From JAIEPT01 sp038217425 (GTDB lineage: Bacteria; Planctomycetota; Planctomycetia; Gemmatales; Gemmataceae): a DNA stretch of 32,008 bases. A program made the position numbers and the translations under genes. Every line of letters starts with the position of its first letter. Position 1 is the first letter of the stretch. Positions 6,035-14,540 of this stretch are shown piece by piece. The notes under the pieces are model-generated. The model did no database searches, was not told where the DNA came from, and was given only the letters and a program-made list of their open reading frames with translations. The DNA is taken from positions 1-32,008 of the forward strand of contig JBBQPM010000067.1 of the NCBI GenBank assembly GCA_038217425.1. Direction: 5' to 3'.

Positions 6035-8606
6035 CCAGGCCGGGCTCGAACGAGTTCGCCAAATCGCCGTTCTTGGGGAGCACGCGGACCGCGTAGCCGT
6101 ATTGGCCGCTCGCCTTGCAGGCGATGTTCCCCTTGAACGTGACGGCGCCGTTACCCACGGTGCCGTTGGGGCTCATCGACACGGAGAAGGGCTTGGCCAC
6201 TTCGCCCGAGTTGTCGATCAGGCCGTGGAACAGCTGCACCTCGACATCGGTCGGCTGCAGGCTGCCCAGGTGAATCTTGGCGTGGACTTCGAGCTGGGCG
6301 CCGACGTGCATCGGGTCCTTGACGTTGGTTTCGATCTGCTCGACGCGGATCTTGTCCCATTCGCGCACGAGCCGCTTGCGCCAGTCAGCGAGGCTCTGGG
6401 CGCGTTTGAGTTCGTTGCTGTTGAGCGCCAGCGCCCGCATCGCCGCGGGTGCGTACGCCTTCTCCACGTACTCTTGCACCATGCGGTTCGTGTTGAACAC
6501 CGAGTTCACCGTCGTCATCGACCGCTTCATCGCCTTGATCCAGCCGCGCGGCAAACCATCGGTCGAGCGGTTGTAGAAGAGGGGCACGATCTCTTGCTCG
6601 AGCAGATCGTACATCGATCGGCCCTCGATGTCGTCCTGGTAGTTGAGGTCGGTGTATTCTTCGCCGGCGCCGATCGCCCAGCCGTTGTCGCCGGTGTAGC
6701 CTTCGCACCACCAGCCGTCGAGGATCGACATGTTGAGGGCGCCGTTGACGGCGACTTTCATGCCGCTGGTGCCGGAGGCCTCCAGAGGACGACGCGGGTT
6801 GTTGAGCCAAACGTCGACGCCCTGGACGAGGTAGCGGGCGACGTTGACATCGTAATCTTCGATGAAAACGATGCGGTTGCGGAACTCCGTCCGTCGGCAC
6901 ATGTGGATGATCTCGGCGATCAGCTCCTTGCCGCCGTGATCGCGCGGATGCGCCTTGCCGGCGAAGACGAACTGCACCGGTCGCTCTTTGTTGCTGATGA
7001 GTTTGATGAGCCGTTCGGGATTGCGGAAGATGAGCGTGCCGCGTTTATAGGTGGCGAATCGGCGGGCGAAGCCGATGGTCAGCGTGTTGGGGTCGAGGAC
7101 CTCTTCCGCCTTGGCGATTTCCGAAGGCGGGGCGCCGCGACGTTCCATCTGCGCCTTGAGGCGATTGCGTGCGAAGACGACGAGCCGTTGCCGGCGTAAT
7201 TCATGCGTGCGCCACAGCTCGGCGTTGGGGATGTTCTCGACCTTTTTCCACACGCTGTGATCGGTAGGACGATCTTCCCACTGGATGCCGAGGTACCGGT
7301 CGAAGAGTTGCGACATTTCCGGCGCCAGCCAGGTGCGGGTGTGGACGCCGTTGGTGATGGAGGTGACGGGGACCTCGGCTTCGGGGAGTTCGGGCCAGAT
7401 CGCCTTCCACATTTGCCGGGAAACAACGCCGTGCAGTTTGCTGACGCCGTTGCTCGTGTTCGACATACGAATGGCGAGGACGGTCATGCAGTACGGTTCG
7501 TTGTGATCGCGCGGATTCTGGCGACCCAGGCCGAGGAACTCGTTCCAGTCGATCTTGAGTTGCGGAACGTAGCCGTTGAAGTAGTGCTGGATCAGGTGCG
7601 GCGCGAAGACGTCATTGCCCGCGGGGACGGGCGTGTGCGTGGTGAAGCACGCCCCGGCGGCGACGGCTTCGCGGGCCACGCTGAACTCGAACCCCTTCTC
7701 CTCCATGAGCAGCCGAATGCGCTCGAGCCCGCAGAAGGCGGAATGCCCTTCGTTCATGTGGCAAACCGTGGGATACTTACCCAGCGCGCGGAGCGCGCGG
7801 ATGCCGCCGATGCCCAGGATCATTTCCTGACGAATGCGCATGTCGTGATCGCCGCCGTAAAGCCGGGCGGTGATTTGGCGATCCTCCTGCGAGTTCTGCG
7901 GGATGTTGGTGTCGAGCAGGTAGAGCGGGACGCGTCCGACCTGCAGACGAAAAATGCGCGCGTGAACTTCACGGCCCGGCATCGGTACCGTGACCGTCAG
8001 CGGCGAGCCGTCGGTCTTGGTCTCGGGGACGAGGGGCAAGCTGATGAAGTCGTTCTCGGGATAGCGTTCCTGCTGCCAGCCGTCGACGTTGAGGTATTGG
8101 CGGAAGTAACCTTCGCGGTAGAGCAGACCCACGCCGACCAGGGGGATGCCCAGATCCGACGCTGACTTGAGATGGTCGCCCGCTAACAGTCCCAAGCCAC
8201 CTGAGTAAATCGGCACGCTCTCGTGCAGGCCGAACTCTGCAGAGAAATAGGCGAGGCGGAAGACGGAGAAAAGCTCTTCGGTGGACGTAAAGTTCTTGCC
8301 GTAAGTCTCCTGGAACCAGGTCTTGGCACTCAGGTACTTGTCGAGTCCCGAGAGGACGCGGTCCATGTGAGCGAGGAAGCCGTCGTCGCGCATCAGTTCT
8401 TCGAGACGTTCCTGACTGACGTGGGCGAGGAGTTTAACGGGGCTGTTCTCGACCTTGTCGAAAAGCTCGTCGTCGACTCGGCGAAAAAGGGCGACGGCTT
8501 CAGAATTCCAGCACCACCAAAGGTTGTAGGCGAGCTTCTGAAGTCCTTGCAAACGACCGGGCAGATGGGGAAGAACCGTGAAAATCCGCAGCGGACGCGA
8601 AGGCAT
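6021..8606 (-). CDS. glgP: Glycogen/alpha-glucan phosphorylase (GT35)
   Basis: The 861-residue product matches the alpha-glucan phosphorylase type with an N-terminal DUF3417-like region (LQKLAYNLWWCWN). This enzyme releases glucose 1-phosphate from glycogen-like glucans in the cytoplasm, using pyridoxal phosphate. Family motifs run in order: AYFSAEFGLHES, YSGGLGLLAGDHLKSASDLG, HMNEGHSAF, TTHTPVPAGND, ITNGVHTRTW, GFARRFATYKR and EASGTSGMKVAVNGALN, whose lysine (K617) is the expected PLP attachment residue. The ATG at 8604-8606 has a strong GAGGTGA site five bases upstream. The length fits the Thermus-type branch, which is longer at the N-terminus than mini-phosphorylases and differs from E. 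coli GlgP. The DUF4912 gene upstream is on the same strand but 489 bp away with a repeat and hairpin between, so separate transcription is likely. Confidence 0.96.
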   Translation of the reverse strand: MPSRPLRIFTVLPHLPGRLQGLQKLAYNLWWCWNSEAVALFRRVDDELFDKVENSPVKLLAHVSQERLEELMRDDGFLAHMDRVLSGLDKYLSAKTWFQETYGKNFTSTEELFSVFRLAYFSAEFGLHESVPIYSGGLGLLAGDHLKSASDLGIPLVGVGLLYREGYFRQYLNVDGWQQERYPENDFISLPLVPETKTDGSPLTVTVPMPGREVHARIFRLQVGRVPLYLLDTNIPQNSQEDRQITARLYGGDHDMRIRQEMILGIGGIRALRALGKYPTVCHMNEGHSAFCGLERIRLLMEEKGFEFSVAREAVAAGACFTTHTPVPAGNDVFAPHLIQHYFNGYVPQLKIDWNEFLGLGRQNPRDHNEPYCMTVLAIRMSNTSNGVSKLHGVVSRQMWKAIWPELPEAEVPVTSITNGVHTRTWLAPEMSQLFDRYLGIQWEDRPTDHSVWKKVENIPNAELWRTHELRRQRLVVFARNRLKAQMERRGAPPSEIAKAEEVLDPNTLTIGFARRFATYKRGTLIFRNPERLIKLISNKERPVQFVFAGKAHPRDHGGKELIAEIIHMCRRTEFRNRIVFIEDYDVNVARYLVQGVDVWLNNPRRPLEASGTSGMKVAVNGALNMSILDGWWCEGYTGDNGWAIGAGEEYTDLNYQDDIEGRSMYDLLEQEIVPLFYNRSTDGLPRGWIKAMKRSMTTVNSVFNTNRMVQEYVEKAYAPAAMRALALNSNELKRAQSLADWRKRLVREWDKIRVEQIETNVKDPMHVGAQLEVHAKIHLGSLQPTDVEVQLFHGLIDNSGEVAKPFSVSMSPNGTVGNGAVTFKGNIACKASGQYGYAVRVLPKNGDLANSFEPGLVTWG

Positions 8607-8802
8607 AATTCACCTCGAAGACAAGAGAGGTAGAGCGACTTCGCTCAATCGGCGACGCCGCTCTTGCGATGCTAACATATGGCAACCTGAAGCAAATGCA
8701 ACGACTTTCACGTCCGCGGTTCGTGAAGAGTCATGGAAGCGTCAAACTCAAACCCGAACTCAAAGCGAGCATCCCGTCAAAGATTCGCCTGCTTTTCACA
8801 TT

Positions 8803-8945
8803 GGGCAAGCCGAATTTCAGACTCCGCTTGATGCACAGGGCGAGCCGGGTCGCGGCAGCGCCTGGAGCAGAGCGGCCTTGCAAACCCTCCGTACTCCGGG
8901 CGCTGACGCGACCCGGTTCGTCGGCATGCGGAATGACGCATCGTG
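8803..8945 (+). repeat. Palindromic dispersed repeat, copy 2
   Basis: The arms at 8839-8867 and 8894-8922 form a long imperfect hairpin. The left arm matches the corresponding arm of copy 1 at most positions (GGCGAGCC, GGTCGCG, GCGCCTGGAG), and the loop starts with the same GGAGCA. The left flank GGGCAAGCC followed by an AA-TTTCA stretch is also shared. The copies are well diverged, so this is an old or structure-constrained element. Confidence 0.75.
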
Positions 8946-9039
8946 ATCAAGGCAAACCACGTGAGCGTAAGGCGTTTTACCTCCCGCGGTCCGCCGTGAG
9001 TCAATGACTCATAGTTGGCGTGGCGGTTCTGAAATGCAG

Positions 9040-9068
9040 CGAGCCCATGGAGGGCATCCATGGGCTCG
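9040..9068 (-). terminator. Hairpin after the DUF4912 gene
   Basis: A perfect 12-bp stem (9040-9051 with 9057-9068, core GAGCCCATGGA) has a 5-base loop and lies 27 bases past the DUF4912 stop. It is a good candidate terminator stem, without a clear T run. Confidence 0.6.
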
Positions 9069-9095
9069 TCCCAAATCCTTTTCAGCGGCGACGCC

Positions 9096-10202
9096 TCAAC
9101 CTTCGTTGACTTCGTGAATCAGCGGTTCGAGATGTTTGGTGTTGCGCTCGACGGCCAAGACGATGGTCCGTTCTTCGATGCCGTCCGCAGAGGCGGCGAC
9201 GGCGGGGATGATCTGCCGGCTGTCGGGGAGACTGAAACGCATGGTGAACGTGCCGTCGGGCCGAAGTTTGACCGGTTCGCCTTGCAGCGTCACCTTGGCA
9301 TTGGGCTCGGTGGCGCCGTAGACGATCAGCTCGGCGTCGAGTTGGAAGAAGAACTTCCGCTGCTTGCCGAACTGGAAGGCGCCGGAGCCGAAACTGGTGA
9401 CGGCCGGGGAACCCATGGGACGACGCAGGCGTTCTTCGAAGAGTTGTTTCAGTTCCAGGCTGCTCGCGGTCGCATCAAATCCAGCGGACATCGCGAAGAT
9501 ACGTTCGGCCTTCGCGGTGTCGAGATCGGACCAGTTGTCGTCGATCACGTCGCTCATGCCGGCGCGGGGAGTGTTGATGGTGTTCGAGCGGGAGATCACG
9601 TAGAATCGGCCGTTCTTGGCGAGATAGCCGACGTCAACGCGGTAGGAGCGAGGGTTGGCGACTTCGAGATACCAGTTGTTGCAGCCGCCGTGAATTTCGA
9701 CGTCGCGGACCATGGATTCGGCGGCGGCATGCGAGGCGGAGTCATGGCCGGTGACGTCGAGGAGTCGCAGGATCGGTTTGGCGCCGTACCAATCTTGCTC
9801 GAGAGCGGATTCGGCCCGCTGAATCGCCTGGCGGGTGATTTCCCAGTAACAATGGATCCAGTAGGGATCGCGTACCATGCAGACGATGCGATCTTTGCCG
9901 TAGCCGCCGGGGAGTTCGCGGGGCACCTTGACGGACAGATCCTTGGTGGGGACGCCGACGTCGTACTTGCTGCGTTCGATTTGTTCTTCGGGAGAAACAG
10001 TCCCGTTCGTGGTGCGGGCGGCGGCGAGTTGCGGCCGTGCGCGGGATTTTCGGTCCTTTTGACGTTTCGCTTTTTGGGCGACCGCCAGTAGACCGGCGAC
10101 CAATTCGTCCTTCTTCATGGCGCCGACGCCGAGAAGGCCTTTCTTCTTCGCAAGATCCGCAAGATCTTTCTTGCTGAGGGCTTGCAACTGATCTTTGCTC
10201 AT
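9096..10202 (-). CDS. DUF4912 domain protein with N-terminal Rho-N/SAP-like helix motif
   Basis: The 368-residue protein starts at the ATG 10200-10202 (MSKDQLQALSKKDL); an in-frame TTG 24 bases upstream has no better site. Residues 1-45 (LSKKDLADLAKKKGLLGVG, MKKDELVAGLL) resemble the small helical Rho_N/SAP nucleic-acid-binding fold. A basic linker follows, then the DUF4912 domain: YGKDRIVCMVRDPYWIHCYW, RSYRVDVGYLAKNGRFYVIS and FAMSAGF. The C-terminal third (FFFQLDAELIVYGATEPNAKVTLQGEPV, LRPDGTFTMRFSLPD) looks like an immunoglobulin-like or carbohydrate-binding beta domain. DUF4912 has no firm function; I recall it near alpha-amylase and branching-enzyme genes in other bacteria. Its position beside glycogen phosphorylase fits a role in glucan metabolism, but that is inference. 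Confidence 0.88.
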   Translation of the reverse strand: MSKDQLQALSKKDLADLAKKKGLLGVGAMKKDELVAGLLAVAQKAKRQKDRKSRARPQLAAARTTNGTVSPEEQIERSKYDVGVPTKDLSVKVPRELPGGYGKDRIVCMVRDPYWIHCYWEITRQAIQRAESALEQDWYGAKPILRLLDVTGHDSASHAAAESMVRDVEIHGGCNNWYLEVANPRSYRVDVGYLAKNGRFYVISRSNTINTPRAGMSDVIDDNWSDLDTAKAERIFAMSAGFDATASSLELKQLFEERLRRPMGSPAVTSFGSGAFQFGKQRKFFFQLDAELIVYGATEPNAKVTLQGEPVKLRPDGTFTMRFSLPDSRQIIPAVAASADGIEERTIVLAVERNTKHLEPLIHEVNEG

Positions 10203-10740
10203 GCGGCACCATTCCGTGGGGGCCAAGTGGAGAACCTGGACGCCACCTTGGAAATAGGGGTAGAGGCCCGAATCCTTGGGAGAGGAACTCCCGAATTCCG
10301 TTTCGGAGAGATGTTACGTACTTTCGGGGATCGAGGGAGCTGACAAACTCACAATGATTCGCGTCTAGGCTGGAAAGTAAACTTTGGTCGGGCAAGCAAA
10401 TCGCGGACCGCTCGACTGCAATTCGGCTCCACTGCCTCGTCCGCGGCTCCTGCGACGTCCCTACCTCGACCTTACGCCGTCATATTACAAAATCGATCAG
10501 TCGATTGTCAACAGGAAAAATGCGATCTGCGGCCCTAGATTCCGCGAATGCAAGTAAAATTTTCCGGATTTTTCATTTTTTCCGACCCCCGCTCCGCGTA
10601 CCTTCCGCAACTCCCCCTCAGGCCGCAAAAATCGATTTTCCCCTACGCTTTTTCGGCGTTTCGAACCGGTGTCCATTGCCCGTTCCGCGCTCTAAGATGT
10701 TTCTACCATTCCTCAACCCGCTCTCGCCAAGGAGATCTGC
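10203..10740. other. Gene-free divergent promoter region
   Basis: The 538 bases separate the divergent DUF4912 and TIM-barrel genes, so both promoters should lie here. The right half is AT-richer (T-rich tracts near 10558-10590). AATCGA (10491-10496) and TCGATT (10501-10506) form a short inverted repeat that could be an operator. I could not support a small gene or a clear -35/-10 pair. Confidence 0.5.
10729..10734 (+). promoter_or_regulatory. Shine-Dalgarno site AAGGAG that fixes a GTG start
   Basis: AAGGAG stands six bases before the GTG at 10741, and no better ATG exists nearby in that frame. Confidence 0.7.
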
Positions 10741-11574
10741 GTGGCTCTCGAACCTCTCGCCATCGGCGTCTGCAGCTGGTCGCTGCAAGTCACGAGTATC
10801 CCCGAACTCAAGCGCTTCATGGACAGCCTGGGCGTTTCCGCCGTCCAAATCGCGTGCGGCGATCCCCATCACGCTTCCTGGGACGAAGGCGAAGAAATGC
10901 CTGCCGCCGCCCTACAGGCCGGCTTGCAGCTGACCGGAACCATGCTCGGCTTTCCCGGCGAAGACTACACCACGCCCGCGCACATCGAGAAAACCGGCGG
11001 GTTCGGCGATCCCGCCACCCGTGCCGAACGCCTCAAACGCTTCGAATGGGCCCTCGAACGGACCCAACATCTAAAACTCGCCGACCTCATGCTGCATGCA
11101 GGTTTCATCCCCGAACCCGGCAATCCCGAGCGGAAGGCGTTCCTCGACACGCTCGCCAAGGTGAGCGATCTCGCTCGCGCCAAGAACATTACCGTCGCCT
11201 TCGAAACGGGCCAGGAGTCGGCGGAACTGCTACGGGCCACCCTCGACGACCTCAAGTGCCCCAATCTCAAAATCAACTTCGACCCCGCCAACATGATCCT
11301 CTACGACATGGGCGACCCCATCCGCGCCGTCGAAATCCTCGGCCCCGACATCCGCAGCGTCCACGTCAAGGACGCCATCCGCACCAAAGTTCGCGGAACC
11401 TGGGGCGAAGAAGTCCCCCTGGGCAAGGGCGAAGCGAACATCCCGCTCTTCATCAAGACGCTGCAAGGGGTCGGCTACCAGGGACCGCTCTGCATCGAAC
11501 GGGAAGTCGGCACGCAGCAGCAACGGTACGACGACATCGCACACGGCATTCGCTTCCTCCAGGATTGCCTGTAG
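10741..11574 (+). CDS. Sugar phosphate isomerase/epimerase-like TIM barrel
   Basis: The 277-residue protein belongs to the xylose-isomerase-like / AP-endonuclease-2 TIM-barrel superfamily. Visible strand-end motifs are IGVCSWSLQV at the start, VQIACGDPHHASW, LMLHAGFIP (metal-ligand histidine region), VAFETGQESAELL (glutamate ligand), KINFDPANMILYDMGDP (aspartate/asparagine), SVHVKDA (histidine) and GPLCIEREVG (last glutamate). Together these give the metal-binding pocket expected of the family. Members isomerise or epimerise sugars, sugar phosphates or inositols; the substrate cannot be read from sequence. There is no signal peptide, so it is cytoplasmic. It opens a tight plus-strand run, and its stop lies 11 bp from the BioF-like start. 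The Gfo/Idh/MocA gene three positions downstream is a frequent functional partner of such barrels. Confidence 0.9.
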   Translation: MALEPLAIGVCSWSLQVTSIPELKRFMDSLGVSAVQIACGDPHHASWDEGEEMPAAALQAGLQLTGTMLGFPGEDYTTPAHIEKTGGFGDPATRAERLKRFEWALERTQHLKLADLMLHAGFIPEPGNPERKAFLDTLAKVSDLARAKNITVAFETGQESAELLRATLDDLKCPNLKINFDPANMILYDMGDPIRAVEILGPDIRSVHVKDAIRTKVRGTWGEEVPLGKGEANIPLFIKTLQGVGYQGPLCIEREVGTQQQRYDDIAHGIRFLQDCL

Positions 11575-11585
11575 GGGAGACCGCC

Positions 11586-12692
11586 ATGGCTTTGCCGGAA
11601 CGCTGGACGAAGATCTTGAACGACCTCCAGGCCCAGGGACGCTACCGCACCCTGACGCCGCCCGTGGGTATCGACTTCAGCTCGAACGATTACCTTGGCT
11701 TCGGCAACCTCTCCCTCCCAGGCGTGCAGGGATTAGCCCACAGCGGGCTCGCCTCGCGCTTGCTTCGAGGCCAACATCCCCTCTGGGAGGAAGCCGAGCG
11801 TCTGCTCGCCGACTGGCATGGCGCGGAGGCCGCCCTGGTGTTCACCAGCGGCTACGTCGCCAACGAGGGGTTGCTCGCCACCGTGATCGGCCCCGGCGAC
11901 GTCGCGTTCTCCGATCAACTCAACCACGCCTCGATCATCGACGGCCTGCGCCTGTCAAAGTCCGCCCGGCACATCTTTCGGCACAACGATCTGAATCATC
12001 TCGAGGAATTATTGAAGTCCGCCCAGGCGAATCGGGCCGTGGATCAGGAATGGTTTATCGTCACCGAATCGCTCTTCGGAATGGAAGGCGACGAGGCCCC
12101 GCTCGCGGAGATCGCCGACCTCGCCGAGAAATATCCGGCGCACCTGATCGTCGACGAGGCCCATGCGACCGGTTGTTTCGCGCCGCACGGCTCCGGACTG
12201 GTGGATTCCCTCGAGCTGCGCGACCGCGTCCTGGCGACCGTCCACACCGGCGGCAAAGCGCTCGGCGTCCCGGGCGCCTACGTCGTCGGCTCGAAGTTGC
12301 TGCGCGAACTGCTCATCAACCGCTGCCGGCATTTTCTGTTCACGACGGCGCTCCCGGCGCAGGTCGCGCGCTGGTGGTGCGACATGATTTCGCGCGTGGC
12401 CCGAGATTTCTCGGCGCGCACGCGCTTGCGGCTCAACGCCGCCACCTTCCGCGAGGCGCTGGCGCGAAACGGCATCGCCGGGCTCGGTCGGCAGTACATC
12501 GTCCCCATCGTCATCGGCGCCGACGCGGAGGCGGTGGAGCTGGCCGCCAAGATCCAGGCCGCCGGGTTCGACGTCCGCGCCATCCGCCCGCCGACGGTCC
12601 CCGAGGGGCAAGCGCGGTTGCGCGTCTCGATCCATGCCGATCACGAACGGCAAGCGATACTCGATCTAGCGGAGGCGCTCGCCAAGCTTTAG
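11586..12692 (+). CDS. bioF: 8-amino-7-oxononanoate synthase-like PLP enzyme
   Basis: The 368-residue alpha-oxoamine synthase begins at ATG 11586, five bases after GGGGAGA. Family motifs are FSSNDYLGF near residue 31, FTSGYVANEG, DQLNHASIIDG, ESLFGMEGDEAPL, VDEAHATG with the PLP-contacting D190 and H193, and HTGGKALGVPGAY, whose K224 is the expected Schiff-base lysine. The best match is BioF, which condenses pimeloyl-ACP or pimeloyl-CoA with alanine in biotin synthesis. The related Kbl (glycine C-acetyltransferase) is longer, usually about 400 residues. No other biotin gene is present here, so either the pathway is scattered or this copy serves another acyl substrate. The 11-bp spacing from the preceding gene indicates co-transcription. 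Confidence 0.9.
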   Translation: MALPERWTKILNDLQAQGRYRTLTPPVGIDFSSNDYLGFGNLSLPGVQGLAHSGLASRLLRGQHPLWEEAERLLADWHGAEAALVFTSGYVANEGLLATVIGPGDVAFSDQLNHASIIDGLRLSKSARHIFRHNDLNHLEELLKSAQANRAVDQEWFIVTESLFGMEGDEAPLAEIADLAEKYPAHLIVDEAHATGCFAPHGSGLVDSLELRDRVLATVHTGGKALGVPGAYVVGSKLLRELLINRCRHFLFTTALPAQVARWWCDMISRVARDFSARTRLRLNAATFREALARNGIAGLGRQYIVPIVIGADAEAVELAAKIQAAGFDVRAIRPPTVPEGQARLRVSIHADHERQAILDLAEALAKL

Positions 12693-12735
12693 CCTATAAC
12701 ATGAGTTGCGTCCTCATACCCCCGGAGCCCCGCCG

Positions 12736-13443
12736 ATGACCGCCGCCGAGATTGTCCAGGAACTCAAACCGTTGGGCAGCGAGAGCATCAAGAAGGTGCT
12801 CCTCAAGCACGACATCCCGGAGCCGCTCTTGGGCGTGAAGGTGGAAGCCCTGAAAAAGATTCAGAAACGGATCAAGAAAGATTACCAGCTGGCTCTCGAC
12901 CTGTACGACACCGGCATCTACGACGCCATGTACCTGGCCGGCTTGATCGCCGACGATCTCAAGATGACCAAGAAGAATCTGCAGCACTGGGTCGACAATG
13001 CGACCAGCAACGCGCTGTGCGGATCGACTGTCGCCTGGGTCGCGGCCGAGAGCCTGCACGGCTGGGAGTTAGCTCTGAAATGGATCGAGTCGAAGAAGGA
13101 GTCCGTGGCCGTCACCGGTTGGGCGACGCTGAGCAGCCTGGTCGCGATCAAGGATGATGCGGAACTCGATTTGGCGGAATTGAAAAAGCTGCTGCAGCGC
13201 GTGCAAAAGACGCTTCCGACGGAACGCAATCGCGTCCGCTATGCCATGAATAACTTCGTCATCTCCGTGGGTTGCTACGTGCTGCCGCTCACGGATCTCG
13301 CCCTGCAAGCCGCGGAAAAGATCGGCACGGTCTCGGTCGACGTCGGCGACACGTCATGCAAAGTCCCCTATGCGCCCGAGTACATTGAGAAAGTCCGCAA
13401 GCGCGGCTCGCTCGGCAAGAAACGCAAGACGGCGAAATGTTGA
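12736..13443 (+). CDS. AlkD-like DNA alkylation repair family protein (HEAT-like repeats)
   Basis: The 235-residue protein starts at ATG 12736, eight bases after GGAG. It is predicted almost entirely helical, with a pattern of paired helices: SIKKVLLKHDIPEPLLGVKV, a lysine-rich turn, LYDTGIYDAMYLAGLIADD, DNATSNALCGSTVAWVAAES, and VAVTGWATLSSLVAIKDD. This matches the PF08713 DNA-alkylation-repair fold, in which HEAT-like repeats cradle DNA containing a damaged base. The K/R-rich ends (KKIQKRIKK; RKRGSLGKKRKTAKC) would suit DNA contact. In true AlkD, specific Trp and Asp residues act on the lesion; I could not align them with confidence, so glycosylase activity is uncertain. It sits between a metabolic aminotransferase and an oxidoreductase, with 43-bp and 33-bp gaps. 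Confidence 0.8.
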   Translation: MTAAEIVQELKPLGSESIKKVLLKHDIPEPLLGVKVEALKKIQKRIKKDYQLALDLYDTGIYDAMYLAGLIADDLKMTKKNLQHWVDNATSNALCGSTVAWVAAESLHGWELALKWIESKKESVAVTGWATLSSLVAIKDDAELDLAELKKLLQRVQKTLPTERNRVRYAMNNFVISVGCYVLPLTDLALQAAEKIGTVSVDVGDTSCKVPYAPEYIEKVRKRGSLGKKRKTAKC

Positions 13444-13476
13444 GATCCACACTTACCTTCCTGTAGCGGAATCATC

Positions 13477-14472
13477 ATGAGCAAAAAAGTCCGATGGGGC
13501 ATTCTCGGCGTCGCCAAGATCAACGACCGCCTGCTCCCCGCCTTCGCCAAAGCCCGCAACGCCGAGTTGCGCGGCATCGCCAGCCGCACGCTCGAAAAGG
13601 CGCAAGCCGCCGCCGAGTCGGCGAACATTCCGCGCGCCTACGGTAGCTACGAGGCCCTGCTCGACGATCCCGAAATCGACGCCGTCTACAATCCGCTCCC
13701 CAACACGCTGCACGCCGAGTGGACCAAGAAAGCCGCCGAGCGCGGCAAGCACATCCTCTGCGAAAAGCCGTTGACGCCGACCGCCGCCGAGGCGCGCGAA
13801 CTCGTTGATTTCTGTGCCGCGAAAAAAGTTTGCCTGATGGACGGCTTCATGTGGCCGCACCATCCGCGTACCCAGCTGTTGCGCGACTTCCTCGACCGCG
13901 GCGAGATCGGCGCCGTCCGCCGGGTGAACAGCGCCTTTACCTTCAAGATGCCGCAACTTTCGACCAAGAACATCCGCCTCCGCTCCGACCTGGCCGGCGG
14001 CAGCCTGCTCGACGTCGGCTGTTACTGCATTTACGGCATCCGCTGGGCGCTCGGCGCGGAGCCGACCCGCGTCTGGGCGACCGCCCGCTACGAGGCCGAC
14101 TGCGACGTCGAAATGTGCGGCACGCTCTGGTTTCCCGACGACCGCATCGCAACCTTCGATTGCGGCTTCATCCATCCGATGCGACAATGGCTGGAAATCG
14201 TGGGCGAAAAGGGCTTCGTCCATGTGCACGACATGTGGCAGCCGACGACGCGGGCCGAGTTCGATCATTACAAGGAGGGCGCCCCGGTCGGCGAAAGCGA
14301 AACGCACGGCTTGGCCGGGCACGATCAAATCCAGCGCATGATCGAGCGTTTCGGCAGCTTCGTGCTCGACGGCGAACCGGTAACGCCGAGCCCGGAGGAA
14401 GCGGTGAAGACGCTGCGCGTGCTCGACGCTCTGGCGAAGTCGGCGCGAGAAGGGAAAATCATTGAGCTATAG
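13477..14472 (+). CDS. Gfo/Idh/MocA family NAD(P)-dependent oxidoreductase
   Basis: The 331-residue protein has an N-terminal Rossmann domain (VRWGILGVAKINDRLLPAF, residues 5-23), the DAVYNPLPNTLHAEW segment and the family hallmark EKP at 96-98 (ILCEKPLTPTAAEAREL). A C-terminal alpha/beta substrate domain contains GGSLLDVGCYCIYGIRWALG, the usual D-x-G-x-Y/H pattern. Members oxidise or reduce sugars, inositols or related hydroxyl groups. It lacks the twin-arginine signal seen on many planctomycete paralogs, so this one is cytoplasmic. Being last in the TIM-barrel/BioF/AlkD run, it may share substrates with the TIM-barrel gene. It converges with the CpsD-like gene, with 68 bp between the stops and no obvious hairpin there. 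Confidence 0.93.
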   Translation: MSKKVRWGILGVAKINDRLLPAFAKARNAELRGIASRTLEKAQAAAESANIPRAYGSYEALLDDPEIDAVYNPLPNTLHAEWTKKAAERGKHILCEKPLTPTAAEARELVDFCAAKKVCLMDGFMWPHHPRTQLLRDFLDRGEIGAVRRVNSAFTFKMPQLSTKNIRLRSDLAGGSLLDVGCYCIYGIRWALGAEPTRVWATARYEADCDVEMCGTLWFPDDRIATFDCGFIHPMRQWLEIVGEKGFVHVHDMWQPTTRAEFDHYKEGAPVGESETHGLAGHDQIQRMIERFGSFVLDGEPVTPSPEEAVKTLRVLDALAKSAREGKIIEL

Positions 14473-14540
14473 CGTGGCCACGCCCGTTATTTAGTCTCAA
14501 TCTCAACCCGCATCCTACTGCAGATGATTCGCGCCGGACC

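Larger units (their letters stand above)
8607..9095. other. Gene-free gap between the phosphorylase and DUF4912 genes
   Basis: These 489 bases hold no convincing gene. They contain the second copy of the palindromic repeat (8803-8945) and a hairpin just after the DUF4912 stop (9040-9068). The remainder, next to the phosphorylase start, should contain that gene's promoter, which I could not locate with confidence. Confidence 0.7.

Noticed and set aside
6000..8165. Two long open frames antisense to the phosphorylase
   Set aside because: The phosphorylase frame is confirmed by many motifs; the opposite frames are low in conserved pattern.
10548..11585. Upstream extension of the BioF-like reading frame
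   Set aside because: It overlaps the TIM-barrel gene in another frame and is rich in arginine and proline, typical of an off-frame GC-rich shadow; the real start has GGGGAGA.
14473..14540. Terminator between the converging oxidoreductase and CpsD-like genes
   Set aside because: No convincing inverted repeat found in the 68-bp gap.
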